Source of the DNA: Jatrophihabitans sp.
GTDB taxonomy: Bacteria; Actinomycetota; Actinomycetes; Mycobacteriales; Jatrophihabitantaceae
Length of the DNA stretch: 44,876 bases
Assembly (NCBI GenBank): GCA_025963285.1
Contig: JAOPUX010000169.1
Location: 1 to 44,876, forward strand
Direction of reading: 5' to 3'
Positions 26,714-35,343 of the stretch are shown here, one piece after another. The notes beneath the pieces were generated by a model. It was not told the DNA's origin. It saw only the letters and a list, made by a program, of their open reading frames with translations, and ran no database searches. Position 1 is the stretch's first letter, and each line of letters opens with the position of its first letter. Position numbers and translations under genes: made by a program.

Positions 26714-27028
26714 ATGGCTCTCACCGACCGGCAGCTCGCCGACCAGGCGCGCACGGATCGCCAGCGCGAGACCGAGGCCGACATGCGCCTCTACGTCGAG
26801 ATCGGCCTCGCCCCCGTCACCTGCCAGGCCTGCGGGGTCGAGGTCGCGGTGAAGAAGAACAGCCAGAAGCACACCAGCGTGCAGTGGACCGCCGAGGCGA
26901 TGGCTGGCTGCCAGGAGTTCGCCGACGCCGACCCGGCTGTCACCGCGCTGCGGCTGGGGTGCGGGCGGCTCAAGGCCAGCATCGACGCGGCGGTCCGGGA
27001 CGGCGCCGTCGTGGTGCCCGATGCCTGA
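26714..27028 (+). CDS. Small Cys-containing protein between kshA and kshB
   Basis: Unrecognised protein of 104 residues. It starts with a charged helical stretch (TDRQLADQARTDRQRETEAD), followed by PVTCQACGVEV, AMAGCQEFADA and ALRLGCGRLKASID. The four Cys (a CxxC pair and two single ones) could bind Zn or Fe. ATG 26714 is preferred to an ATG at 26708 since the AGGG at 26704-26707 is then 6 bases upstream. It overlaps kshB by 8 bases and lies 8 bases after kshA, so it is surely in the same operon. A role in assembly or electron transfer of the Ksh system is conceivable but unproven. Confidence 0.8.
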   Translation: MALTDRQLADQARTDRQRETEADMRLYVEIGLAPVTCQACGVEVAVKKNSQKHTSVQWTAEAMAGCQEFADADPAVTALRLGCGRLKASIDAAVRDGAVVVPDA

Positions 27029-28055
27029 CGGGCACTCCCACCGGCTGGTGGTGCGCGAGGTCGTCCGGGAGACGGCCGACTCCTGCTCGATCGTGCTCGA
27101 ACCGCCGGCCGACGCCGCCGAGGCCTTCGAGTACTCCCCCGGCCAGTTCCTGACGCTGCAACTGCCCACGCCCACCGGCTCGATCGGCCGCTGCTACTCG
27201 CTCTGCAGCTCGCCGCACGCGGGCGAGCCGATGCGGATCGCGGTGAAGCGGGTGGCCGACGGCGTCGGCTCGAACTGGCTGAACGACTCCGTAGCGGTGG
27301 GCGACGAGATCGAGTGCCTGGTGCCGGGCGGGATGTTCACGCCCAAGAGCCTCGACGAGGACCTGCTCCTCTTCGCGGGCGGCAGTGGCATCACGCCCGT
27401 GCTGTCGATCCTGAAGTCGGCGCTCGCGTCGGGCAGCGGGCACGTGGTGCTCGTCTACGCCAACCAGCACGAGGGCGCGGTGATCTTCGCCGACCAGCTC
27501 CGCACGCTGGCCGAGGAGTACCCCGAGCGGCTGCACGTCGTCCACTGGCTGGAGTCGGTGCAGGGGCTGCCCTCGCGCGCCCAGCTCAAGGCGCTGGCTG
27601 CCCCGTTCACCAGCTACACCTCATTCGTCTGCGGTCCGTCGCCGTTCATGGAGTCCGTCTCGCACTCGCTGCGCGAGCTCGGGGTACCTCCGGCGCGCAT
27701 CCACGTCGAGAAGTTCCAGTCGCTGGCCGAGAACCCGTTCGAGCCGGTGACGGCCGCGGCGACCGAGGCCGGCGACGGTTCGGTGGCCTCGCTGGAGGTC
27801 GAGCTGGACGGGGTGACGCACGAGTTCGCCTGGCCGACCCAGACCAAGCTGCTGGACTTCCTGCTGGAGCAGGGGCTCAAGGCGCCCTTCTCCTGCCGGC
27901 AGGGGGCGTGCAGCGCCTGCGCCTGCATCGTCTCCGAGGGAGAGGTCAAGATGGTCACCAACGAGATCCTGGAGCAGGACGATCTTGACGACGGCTTCGT
28001 GCTGGCCTGCCAGTCGCTGCCGGTCAGCGACTCGGTGAAGGTGCGCTACAGCTAG
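27021..28055 (+). CDS. kshB: 3-ketosteroid 9alpha-hydroxylase reductase KshB
   Basis: NADH-dependent reductase (344 residues) that feeds electrons to KshA. Domains in order: FAD-binding (RCYS at 57-60), NAD-binding (FAGGSGITPVLSIL at 118-131, VCGPSPFM at 203-210), and a C-terminal plant-type [2Fe-2S] ferredoxin with C292, C297, C300 and C330. This is the KshB layout. Its 3' end overlaps the convergent small gene by 4 bases. Confidence 0.95.
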   Translation: MPDGHSHRLVVREVVRETADSCSIVLEPPADAAEAFEYSPGQFLTLQLPTPTGSIGRCYSLCSSPHAGEPMRIAVKRVADGVGSNWLNDSVAVGDEIECLVPGGMFTPKSLDEDLLLFAGGSGITPVLSILKSALASGSGHVVLVYANQHEGAVIFADQLRTLAEEYPERLHVVHWLESVQGLPSRAQLKALAAPFTSYTSFVCGPSPFMESVSHSLRELGVPPARIHVEKFQSLAENPFEPVTAAATEAGDGSVASLEVELDGVTHEFAWPTQTKLLDFLLEQGLKAPFSCRQGACSACACIVSEGEVKMVTNEILEQDDLDDGFVLACQSLPVSDSVKVRYS

Positions 28056-28447
28056 TTGCCGGCGAAGGTCGCACGGGCGCCACATTCGGCGCAGCTCCAG
28101 ATCTCGCCGGTGGGCTGCATCGCTCCGTGCGCGGCGCAGGTGACGATGCCCGACTGCAGCACCACGTTGCCGATCATGACGTCCCAGCCACCTTCGACAT
28201 CGAGCAGGGCGACAGGAGGCGCCGAGGCGCGCCGGGCGCGGTCGAGGGCCCGCACCGCCTCGACGAGCAGGTCGAAGGCGTCCGTGCCCTGCTCCCAGCC
28301 GGCTGGCAGGCTGGCGGCCGCGACCTCGAGGCGCTCACCGGTGAGCTGGGCGACGGCCGCCTGCTCGGCCCCGCCTGCGGCCCGGAAACAGACCGAGTAG
28401 CGCCCCTCGCCGGGCAGGGCCTCGATCCGATGCAGTGCGTCGTCCAC
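28052..28447 (-). CDS. Conserved-looking 131-residue protein with Cys/His ribbon
   Basis: Not recognised. The N-terminal 100 residues show an alternating pattern (GRYSVCFRAAGG, AVAQLTGERLEVAAASLPAGW, DAFDLLVEAVRALDRARR) that suggests a small alpha/beta fold. The C-terminus holds CAAHG and CAECGARAT about 14 residues apart, a likely zinc ribbon. The GTG at 28447 is the first start after the SRPBCC gene (27-base gap). It is the last gene of the hsaE-hsaG-hsaF-SRPBCC run, so may belong to the steroid regulon. Confidence 0.65.
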   Translation of the reverse strand: MDDALHRIEALPGEGRYSVCFRAAGGAEQAAVAQLTGERLEVAAASLPAGWEQGTDAFDLLVEAVRALDRARRASAPPVALLDVEGGWDVMIGNVVLQSGIVTCAAHGAMQPTGEIWSCAECGARATFAGN

Positions 28448-28474
28448 CTCTCGAGCATGCCAGTGCCGTGGTGA

Positions 28475-28933
28475 TCAACCCTCGGCGCGGGCCTTCAGAC
28501 GGGCCAGGGTGGCCTGGATGTGTGCGGTGTTCGCCTCGACCCGGTTCCTCACCCCGGTGGCGAGCTCGGCCGGCTTCTTGAACCAGCCGGGCCGCCGGTC
28601 CCAGCACGCCTCGGTGACCGTGCAGCCCGATCCGTCGGCGACGATGTCGTACTGCCAGCGTGAGACCGGGATGTTCGGGTGGCTGCTGACCTCGAAGGCG
28701 AAGCGCGATCCGTCGGCATCGGTGATCGTGCAGTTCGTCGACCACGTCCGCCAGCCGTTGCGGTTCCTTCCCCGGAACACCGCGCCAGGGGTCGCCGACG
28801 AGCCCCTCTTCCAGGTCATCGACCGCGTCTCCTCGGCGATGTCGGCGAAGGTGCCGAGGTCGGTGAGGAGGGCGTAGACGGCTGCGGGGTCGGCGGCGAT
28901 CGAGATGCTGGCAGTGGCGTCAGGGGCGGTCAT
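28475..28933 (-). CDS. SRPBCC (START-like) family protein
   Basis: Protein of 152 residues with the polyketide cyclase/dehydrase SRPBCC pattern: ATASISIAADPAAVYALLTDLGTFADI at the start, GAVFRGRNRNGWRTWSTNCTIT, FAFEVSSHPNIPVSRWQYDI and a long C-terminal helix NRVEANTAHIQATLARLK. The fold encloses hydrophobic ligands, and steroid binding is possible. It starts 43 bases after hsaF on the same strand. Function unknown. Confidence 0.8.
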   Translation of the reverse strand: MTAPDATASISIAADPAAVYALLTDLGTFADIAEETRSMTWKRGSSATPGAVFRGRNRNGWRTWSTNCTITDADGSRFAFEVSSHPNIPVSRWQYDIVADGSGCTVTEACWDRRPGWFKKPAELATGVRNRVEANTAHIQATLARLKARAEG

Positions 28934-28976
28934 GCCGACATCTCAGCGGGTCCGCGCGCAGCCCGCAACTCCGAGC

Positions 28977-30056
28977 TCAGTTCGCAGCCTGCTCCCGCTG
29001 CAGCTCCAGCGCGATGTCGATGAGCTGGTCCTCCTGGCCACCGACGAGCTTGCGCGCGCCGGCGCGGACCAGGATCTCAGCGCCGCTGACCCGGTACCGC
29101 TCGGCCTGGGTGTAGGCGTGCTTGAGGAAGGAGGAGTAGACGCCCGCGTAGCCCATCATCAGGGCCATCCGGTCGAGCTTGCACTCGTCGGGCATGGCGG
29201 GGCGCACGACGTCCTCAGCCGCATCCACGATCTTGAAGAAGTCGATGCCGGTCCTCCAGCCGAGCTTGTCGGCCACCCCGACGAACGCCTCCACCGGCGT
29301 GTTCCCGGCACCGGCACCGAAGCGCCGTGCCGACCCGTCGATCTGGGTGGCGCCAGCCCGGGCCGCGAAGACCGAGTTGGCGTTGCCCAGGTCGAGGTTC
29401 TCGTGGCCGTGGAAGCCGATCTGCGCGTCGTCGCCCAGCTCGGCAGCCAGGGCAGCCACGCGATCCGACACCTGGTCGAGCACGAGCGCGCCGGCGGAGT
29501 CGACGACGTAGACGCACTGGCAGCCCGCGTCGGCCATGATCCGGGCCTGCTTCGCCAGCACCTCCGGCGGCTGGCTGTGGGACATCATGAGGAAGCCGAC
29601 GGTCTCCAGCCCCAGATCGCGGGCCAGGCCGAAGTGCTGGATGGAGATGTCGGCCTCGGTGCAGTGCGTGGCGATGCGGCAGATCGAACCGCCGTTGTCC
29701 TGCGCCATCCGGATGTCGTCCTTCACGCCCACGCCCGGCAGCATCAGGAAGGCGATCTTCGCCTGCTTCGCGGACTTGGCCGCGATCGTGATGAGCTCCT
29801 GCTCCGGCGTCCTGGAGAAGCCGTAGTTGAACGACGAGCCCCCCAGCCCGTCGCCGTGGGTCACCTCGATCACGGGCACGCCCGCCTCGTCGAGGGAGGT
29901 GACGATCGTCCGGACCTCCTCGGCGGTGAACTGATGCCGCTTGTGGTGGGAGCCGTCGCGTAATGAGGTGTCGGTGATCCGGATGTCCAGGTCGGCCGAG
30001 AAGGTCCTTGCCAGTCCGTTGGCGGCGGTTCCGTCCGCCGATGAGATGTCGCTCAT
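28977..30056 (-). CDS. hsaF: 4-hydroxy-2-oxohexanoate aldolase HsaF
   Basis: Class II pyruvate aldolase (359 residues) that splits 4-hydroxy-2-oxohexanoate into pyruvate and propanal. The metal and active-site segments are [14 protein letters not shown] (30-43; D34 metal ligand, His 37/38 the general base region) and [14 protein letters not shown] (215-228; H216 and H218 metal ligands). The usual DmpG-like communication domain follows ([16 protein letters not shown] and on). It carries about 15 extra residues before the common N-terminus. Start overlaps the hsaG stop (ATGA), which fits channelling of propanal to HsaG. Confidence 0.94.
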   Translation of the reverse strand: MSDISSADGTAANGLARTFSADLDIRITDTSLRDGSHHKRHQFTAEEVRTIVTSLDEAGVPVIEVTHGDGLGGSSFNYGFSRTPEQELITIAAKSAKQAKIAFLMLPGVGVKDDIRMAQDNGGSICRIATHCTEADISIQHFGLARDLGLETVGFLMMSHSQPPEVLAKQARIMADAGCQCVYVVDSAGALVLDQVSDRVAALAAELGDDAQIGFHGHENLDLGNANSVFAARAGATQIDGSARRFGAGAGNTPVEAFVGVADKLGWRTGIDFFKIVDAAEDVVRPAMPDECKLDRMALMMGYAGVYSSFLKHAYTQAERYRVSGAEILVRAGARKLVGGQEDQLIDIALELQREQAAN

Positions 30057-30955
30057 GCGCGCGCTCCCACGATGTTGCGGGCCAGTTCGTCGCCGACCTT
30101 GGTGGCCGCCGCCGTCATGATGTCCAGGTTCCCCGCGTAGGGCGGCAAGAAGTCACCCGCACCCTCGACCTCGACGAAGATCGAGACGCGGGCCATGCCG
30201 TCGCTGATCTCGGTGGGGTCCTCGAACTGGGGCTCCTGCAGCAGCCGGTAGCCCGGCACGTAGCTCTGCACGTCCTTCTCCATGCGGTGGATCGAGTCGG
30301 CGATCGCGTCACGGTCGGCGTCGAGCGGGATGGAGCAGAAGATCGTGTCCCGCATGATCATCGGCGGGTCGCTGGGGTTGAGCACGATGATCGCCTTGCC
30401 CCGCTTGGCACCGCCGATCCCCTTCACCCCCTGGGAGGTGGTGCGGGTGAACTCGTCGATGTTGGCGCGCGTGCCCGGTCCGGCCGACACCGACGAGACC
30501 GTCGCGACGATCTCGCCGTACTCCACCGTCACGACGCGGGAGACGGCGTAGACCATCGGGATGGTGGCCTGGCCACCGCAGGTGATCATGTTGACGTTCG
30601 GCTTGTCGAGGTGCTCGGTGAGGTTGGCCGGCGGGATCACGGCCGGGCCGATCGCCGCGGGCGTCAGGTCGACGGCCTTGATCCCCAGCTCGGAGTAGCG
30701 CGGGGCATTGGCCCGGTGCACGTAGGCCGAGGTGGCCTCGAAGACGATGTCCGGCAGCTCGGACTGCGCCAGCAACGCGTCGACGCCGTCGGAGGTGGTC
30801 TGCAGGCCGAGGTTCGCCGCGCGCTTGAGCCCCTCGCTGGACGGATCCACGCCGACCATCCAGACGGGCTCGATGAGGTCCGAGCGCAGCAGCTTGTACA
30901 TCAGGTCGGTGCCGATGTTGCCGGAGCCGACGATCGCGGCGGTCGCCTTGGGCAT
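30053..30955 (-). CDS. hsaG: Propanal/acetaldehyde dehydrogenase HsaG
   Basis: CoA-acylating aldehyde dehydrogenase (300 residues) that converts propanal from HsaF to propionyl-CoA. NAD-binding GSGNIGTD is at 10-17 and the catalytic Cys is C126 in MITCGGQAT. The segment [17 protein letters not shown] and the C-terminal [14 protein letters not shown] match the DmpF/HsaG family. Between hsaE (TAATG overlap) and hsaF. Confidence 0.95.
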   Translation of the reverse strand: MPKATAAIVGSGNIGTDLMYKLLRSDLIEPVWMVGVDPSSEGLKRAANLGLQTTSDGVDALLAQSELPDIVFEATSAYVHRANAPRYSELGIKAVDLTPAAIGPAVIPPANLTEHLDKPNVNMITCGGQATIPMVYAVSRVVTVEYGEIVATVSSVSAGPGTRANIDEFTRTTSQGVKGIGGAKRGKAIIVLNPSDPPMIMRDTIFCSIPLDADRDAIADSIHRMEKDVQSYVPGYRLLQEPQFEDPTEISDGMARVSIFVEVEGAGDFLPPYAGNLDIMTAAATKVGDELARNIVGARA

Positions 30956-31761
30956 TACGCATTCCCCTTAAAGCCGAGAGAGACAGGGCCCAGCGGGCCG
31001 AAGTCAGCGTGGAAGACGTCACCGGGGCGGGCGTCGATCGCCCGGGTCACCGACCCGGGCAGCACCACGTGCCCGGCCTTGAGCCGTACCCCGAACGAGG
31101 CGACCTTGCGAGCCAGCCAGGCCACCGAGGTCACCGGGTTGCCGAGGATCGCATCCGAGCGCCCCTCCCCCACGATCTCGTCGTTGCGGCGCAGGACGCA
31201 GGGAATGGTGAGCAGGTCGAGGTCGGTGGGGTTGATCCGGGCGGCGCCGAGGACGAAGCCGGCCGAGGAGGCGTTGTCGGCGATCGTGTCCACCAGCCCG
31301 ATCCGCCAGTCGACGATCCGGCTGTCGATGAGCTCGAGCGCGGGCGCCACGGCTTCGGTGGCGGCCAGCACGTCGGCCTCGGTGCAGTCCTCGCCCGGCA
31401 GGTCGGCGCCGAGGATGAAGCCGACCTCGGGCTCCACGCGGGGTAGCAGGAACGCCGAGGTGTCGACGGGGACGTCCTCGTAGCAGGCCATGTCGCTGAG
31501 CAGATGGCCGTAATCCGGCTCGTCGACGCCCATCATCTCCTGCATCGCCTTCGACGACAGGCCGACCTTGTGCCCGACGGTCGTGACACCGGCGTCGAGG
31601 CGCAGCGCGATGTTGACGAGCTGGATCTCGTAGGAGTCGGTGACGTCGATGCCCGGGTACGAGGCGGACAGCGGAGCGATCCCGACCCGCGTCAGCTCGG
31701 CCGTGCGCAGCGCGAGGGCAGCCTCGGAGCGTTCTTCGGCACTGAGCAACGAAGCCTCCAC
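30955..31761 (-). CDS. hsaE: 2-hydroxyhexa-2,4-dienoate hydratase HsaE
   Basis: Hydratase (268 residues) that adds water to the HsaD side product 2-hydroxyhexa-2,4-dienoate. Metal ligands E110 and E112 lie in [11 protein letters not shown], and HKVGLSS (64-70) with K65 is the conserved active-site loop. The family C-terminus [27 protein letters not shown] is intact. The start is a GTG at 31761. First gene of hsaE-hsaG-hsaF, divergent from kstD with a KstR box 30 bases upstream. Confidence 0.94.
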   Translation of the reverse strand: MEASLLSAEERSEAALALRTAELTRVGIAPLSASYPGIDVTDSYEIQLVNIALRLDAGVTTVGHKVGLSSKAMQEMMGVDEPDYGHLLSDMACYEDVPVDTSAFLLPRVEPEVGFILGADLPGEDCTEADVLAATEAVAPALELIDSRIVDWRIGLVDTIADNASSAGFVLGAARINPTDLDLLTIPCVLRRNDEIVGEGRSDAILGNPVTSVAWLARKVASFGVRLKAGHVVLPGSVTRAIDARPGDVFHADFGPLGPVSLGFKGNA

Positions 31762-31790
31762 GTCGAGCGGATTTCGGGTCCGACAGGCGG

Positions 31791-31804
31791 TAGAACACGT
31801 TCTA
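31791..31804. promoter_or_regulatory. KstR box between hsaE and kstD
   Basis: TagAACacGTTctA fits the consensus TnnAACnnGTTnnA at every fixed base and is symmetrical over 15 bp. It lies 29 bases upstream of the hsaE start and 69 upstream of kstD. It most likely serves the hsaE operon. Confidence 0.85.
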
Positions 31805-31857
31805 GCAAAGCGATCGGAAGTCTACGCCCTGCCGGTCTTGCAATACCAGGACAGAAC

Positions 31858-31871
31858 TATAACCTGTTCCA
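31858..31871. promoter_or_regulatory. KstR box abutting the kstD start, with embedded -10 element
   Basis: TatAACctGTTccA fits the KstR consensus at every fixed base and ends one base before the ATG at 31873. No ribosome binding site can exist in front of this ATG. TATAAC (31858-31863) would be a good -10 element placing the transcription start at the ATG, so the kstD mRNA is probably leaderless and the repressor would cover the -10 element and the start point. Confidence 0.7.
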
Positions 31872-31872
31872 C

Positions 31873-33564
31873 ATGCAGCAGGACGAGTATGACGTCGTCG
31901 TCGTCGGGAGTGGCGCCGCGGGCATGGCGGCAGCACTGGCCGCGAAGCACAACGGCCTCTCGGCGGTGATCGTGGAGAAGGCCCCCCACTTCGGTGGCTC
32001 CACCGCGCGCTCGGGCGGTGGCGTCTGGATCCCGAACAACGAGGTGCTGCAGCGTGACGGCGTGCCGGACACCGCGGAGGCCGCCCGCACCTACCTGCAC
32101 AGCATCGTCGGCGAACACGCCACCCCCGAACGGATCGATGCCTATCTCGAGCAGGGGCCGAAGGCGCTGTCGTTCCTGCTCAGGACGACGCCGCTGCAGA
32201 TGCAGTGGGTGCCGGACTACTCCGACTACTACCCCGAGGCGCCAGGGGGGCGGCTCGGTGGCCGGTCGATCGAGCCCAAGCCGTTCAACCTGAAGAGGCT
32301 GGGCCCGCTGCGCGCGACGCTGGAGCCGGACTACGGCAAGTCACCGCTCAACGTCACCGTGACCCAGGCCGACTTCCGCTGGGCCACGCTCATGACGCGC
32401 ACCTGGCGGGGCAAGCGGCGGGTCCTTCGCATCGGCCTGCGCTGGATCGTCTCGATGATCCTGCGCAAGGACCTGGCGGTGCGCGGCCAGGCCTTCGCCG
32501 CGATGCTCCGCGTGGGCGTGCGCGACGCCGGCATCGAGCTGCTGCTGGGCACCCCGCTGGAGGAGCTCCGGATCAGCGACGGCCGGGTCACCGGCGTCGT
32601 CGTGACCAGCGACGGAGCGTCACGGACGATCGGTGCGCGGCATGGCGTGGTGCTGGCGTCGGGTGGCTTCGAGCACAACGAGGCGATGCGCAAGCAGTAC
32701 CAGCGCGAGCCGATCACGGCCGACTGGACGGTCGGCGCCGAGGCGAACACCGGTGACGGCATCGTGGCCGGCGAGCAGGCCGGCGGCGCGCTGGCCCTGA
32801 TGGAGGACGCCTGGTGGGGGCCGTCGATCCCGCTCACCGGCGGCCCGTGGTTCTGCCTGGCCGAGCGCACCCTGCCTGGCGGCATCATGATCAACGACCG
32901 CGGCCAGCGCTTCATGAACGAGGCGGCGCCCTATGTGGAGGCCACCCACAACATGTACGGCGGCGAGTTCGGCCAGGGCGACGGCCCGGGCGCGAACCTC
33001 CCCGCCTGGATGATCATCGACCAGCGCTACCGCAACCGCTACGTCTTCGCCGGGCTCCAGCCGCGCGCGAAGATCCCGGGGCGCTGGTTCAAGGCCGGGG
33101 TGGTGGTCAAGGCCGACACCATCGCGGAGCTCGCGACGAAGCTCGGCCTCGACCCGGCGGCTGTCGAGGCCACGATCAGCCGGTTCAACGGCTTCGCCAG
33201 GACGGGCAAGGACGAGGACTTCGGCCGCGGCGACAGTGGCTACGACAGGTACTACGGCGATCCGACGATCACGCCGAACCCGTGCCTGGCTCCTATCGAC
33301 CAGGGGCCGTACTACGCGGTAGTGATGGTGCCCGGCGACCTCGGCACGAAGGGTGGCCTGGTCACCGATGTCCACGCGCGGGTGCTCCGTGCCGACGGTT
33401 CGGTGATCGACGGGCTCTACGCCGCCGGGAACGTCAGCGCGCCGGTGATGGGCCACACCTATGCCGGGCCAGGTGCCACGATCGGCCCCGCCCTGACCTT
33501 CGGCTACGTCGCCGCCCTGCACATCCACCAGCGGGCACTGGCCGCCGCGACCACTGCGAGCTAG
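31873..33564 (+). CDS. kstD: 3-ketosteroid delta1-dehydrogenase KstD
   Basis: FAD enzyme of 563 residues that introduces the 1,2 double bond into ring A of 3-ketosteroids. The FAD site is GSGAAG (12-17) with E35 at the end of the second strand. Y119 in YSDYYPE corresponds to the catalytic Tyr119 of Rhodococcus KstD1, and Y530/G534 in HTYAGPG correspond to its Tyr487/Gly491. The PYYAVVMVPGDLGTKGG segment is typical of the family. The ATG at 31873 (MQQDEYDVVVVG) lies directly behind a KstR box. Start of the kstD-MaoC-SDR-DapB-like run. Confidence 0.95.
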   Translation: MQQDEYDVVVVGSGAAGMAAALAAKHNGLSAVIVEKAPHFGGSTARSGGGVWIPNNEVLQRDGVPDTAEAARTYLHSIVGEHATPERIDAYLEQGPKALSFLLRTTPLQMQWVPDYSDYYPEAPGGRLGGRSIEPKPFNLKRLGPLRATLEPDYGKSPLNVTVTQADFRWATLMTRTWRGKRRVLRIGLRWIVSMILRKDLAVRGQAFAAMLRVGVRDAGIELLLGTPLEELRISDGRVTGVVVTSDGASRTIGARHGVVLASGGFEHNEAMRKQYQREPITADWTVGAEANTGDGIVAGEQAGGALALMEDAWWGPSIPLTGGPWFCLAERTLPGGIMINDRGQRFMNEAAPYVEATHNMYGGEFGQGDGPGANLPAWMIIDQRYRNRYVFAGLQPRAKIPGRWFKAGVVVKADTIAELATKLGLDPAAVEATISRFNGFARTGKDEDFGRGDSGYDRYYGDPTITPNPCLAPIDQGPYYAVVMVPGDLGTKGGLVTDVHARVLRADGSVIDGLYAAGNVSAPVMGHTYAGPGATIGPALTFGYVAALHIHQRALAAATTAS

Positions 33565-33573
33565 GAGCTTCTG

Positions 33574-34437
33574 GTGCCCATCGACCCCGACGTCGCGCTC
33601 AACGCCGAGCCCAGAGTCGACAGCTTCGAATGGACGAGCTCGGACGTCCTGCTCTACCACCTCGGTCTCGGCGCGGGCACGCCGCCGACCGACCCGCGCG
33701 AGCTGCGTTACGCCACCGAGCCGGATCTGCAGGTGCTGCCCACCTTCGGCATCATCGCCCCGACCGTGCACGCCACCGAGGCGCCGAAGGTGGAGTCGCC
33801 CGGCATCTCGATCGACCTGCAGACGGTCGTGCACGGCAGCCAGCGCATCGATGTCACGGGGCCGATTCCCACCTCGGGGTCGGCGACGCTGAGCACGCGG
33901 GTCACCGGCGTCTACGACAAGGGTTCGGCGGCGGTCGTGGTGACCGAGTCGTCGGCCACCGCCGCGGACGGCACCCCGCTCTGGACGGGCACGTCGAGCA
34001 TCTTCGCGCGCGGCGCGGGCGGCTTCGGCGGCGACCGCGGCCCGTCCAGCCCGGCCACTGCACCGGAACGCCCGGCCGATCACGTGATCGTCACACCCAC
34101 GGTGCCGTCCCAGGCGCTGCTCTACCGGCTCCTCGGCGATCGGAACCCGCTGCACTCCGACCCGTCATTCGCGGCTGCCGCGGGCTTCCCGGCGCCCATC
34201 CTGCACGGGCTGTGCACCTACGGCATGGTCTGCAAGGCGGTGGTCGACGAGCTGCTGGACGGTGACGTCGCCGCTGTGGCCGGTTACGGCGTGCGCTTCG
34301 CCGGGGTCGTCTTCCCGGGCGAGACGCTGCGGACCTCGGTCTGGCGCGAGGACGGTCGGCTGCTCATCGCCACCACGGTGGACGAGCGTGACGCTGCCCC
34401 GGCCCTCGCGGGCGCCTCGCTCGACCTGCGCCCTTGA
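33574..34437 (+). CDS. MaoC-type double hotdog enoyl-CoA hydratase
   Basis: Two-hotdog hydratase of 287 residues, similar in layout to Rv3538, which follows kstD in M. tuberculosis. The C-terminal domain carries the hydratase-2 motif: D189, N191 and H194 in [12 protein letters not shown], then [13 protein letters not shown]. The N-terminal domain lacks the motif and provides the binding tunnel. Expected to hydrate a steroid side-chain enoyl-CoA. GTG start with AGGAG 8 bases before it, 9 bases after kstD. Confidence 0.9.
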   Translation: MPIDPDVALNAEPRVDSFEWTSSDVLLYHLGLGAGTPPTDPRELRYATEPDLQVLPTFGIIAPTVHATEAPKVESPGISIDLQTVVHGSQRIDVTGPIPTSGSATLSTRVTGVYDKGSAAVVVTESSATAADGTPLWTGTSSIFARGAGGFGGDRGPSSPATAPERPADHVIVTPTVPSQALLYRLLGDRNPLHSDPSFAAAAGFPAPILHGLCTYGMVCKAVVDELLDGDVAAVAGYGVRFAGVVFPGETLRTSVWREDGRLLIATTVDERDAAPALAGASLDLRP

Positions 34438-34540
34438 CGAACCAGCCGGTAGCGCCGCGGTCGGCTACTGCAGCGGTATTTCTGGGCGACTTAACCTCCT
34501 TCGGCCGACCGGCCGGACGATCAGCGGCAGGAGCGGCGAA

Positions 34541-35332
34541 GTGAGCATTCTCGACAGGTTCCGGGTGGACGGGCAGGTGGCCGTGGTCACCGGAGCGGGG
34601 CGCGGCATCGGCGCCGCCTCGGCGATCGCGCTAGCCGAGGCGGGTGCCGATGTCGTGATCTCGGCCCGCACCGAAGAGCAGCTGAAGGAGGTGGCGGCGC
34701 AGATCGAGGCCCTCGGGCGGCGGGCGGTGGTCGTGCCCGCCGATCTCAACGAGGAGGGCGAGATCCGCGGCCTGGCCACGGCCGCCAAGGAGGCCTTCGG
34801 CCGGCTCGACATCGTCGTCAACAACGTCGGCGGCACCATGCCGCGCGACTACCTGAGCACGTCGGTCGGCTTCCTTGAACGGGCCTTCCACTTCAACGTC
34901 TCCACCGCGCACGCGCTCACCACCGCCGCAGTCCCGATCATGGTCGAGAACGGGGGCGGGTCGGTGGTGAACATCGCGAGCATCGTCGGCAAGGTCACCG
35001 GCCGGGGCTACCTGGCCTACGGCACGGCCAAGGGCGCGCTGATCCACTACACCGAGCTAGCGGCGTCGGACCTCGCGCCGCGCATCCGGATGAACGCGAT
35101 CGCGGTGGGCTCCATCGCCACCTCGGCGCTGGACATCGTGATGGCCGACGACGCGATGCGCACCGCGATCGAGGACGCCACTCCCCTGCGTCGCCTCGGT
35201 GTCACGGACGACATCGCCGCGGCGGTGCTCTACCTGGCCTCGCCGGCCGGTTCGTACCTCACCGGTGCGGTGCTCGATGTGCACGGCGGGCTGCAGGTGC
35301 CGAACATGTCCCTCCCCATCCCCGACCTGTAA
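34541..35332 (+). CDS. Short-chain dehydrogenase/reductase downstream of kstD
   Basis: SDR of 263 residues. Cofactor motif TGAGRGIG (17-24), NNVGG (94-98) instead of NNAG, and triad S147, Y160, K164. The R after the G-rich loop and the ADL at 67-69 leave NAD versus NADP open. The C-terminal [10 protein letters not shown] and [16 protein letters not shown] resemble oxidoreductases of mycobacterial steroid clusters (Rv3530c type), not 17beta-HSDs with known substrate. GTG start, AGGAG 10 bases upstream, 103 bases after the MaoC gene; it may have its own promoter there. Confidence 0.85.
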   Translation: MSILDRFRVDGQVAVVTGAGRGIGAASAIALAEAGADVVISARTEEQLKEVAAQIEALGRRAVVVPADLNEEGEIRGLATAAKEAFGRLDIVVNNVGGTMPRDYLSTSVGFLERAFHFNVSTAHALTTAAVPIMVENGGGSVVNIASIVGKVTGRGYLAYGTAKGALIHYTELAASDLAPRIRMNAIAVGSIATSALDIVMADDAMRTAIEDATPLRRLGVTDDIAAAVLYLASPAGSYLTGAVLDVHGGLQVPNMSLPIPDL

Positions 35333-35343
35333 GGACTCAGCTC

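Noticed and set aside
32620-34155. Long open frame of 511 codons antisense to kstD and the MaoC gene
   Set aside because: Composition is Arg/His/Val-rich shadow of GC-rich codons; both plus-strand genes are unmistakable families. Similar antisense frames at 35230-36741, 17222-18625 and 15657-16865 were dropped for the same reason.
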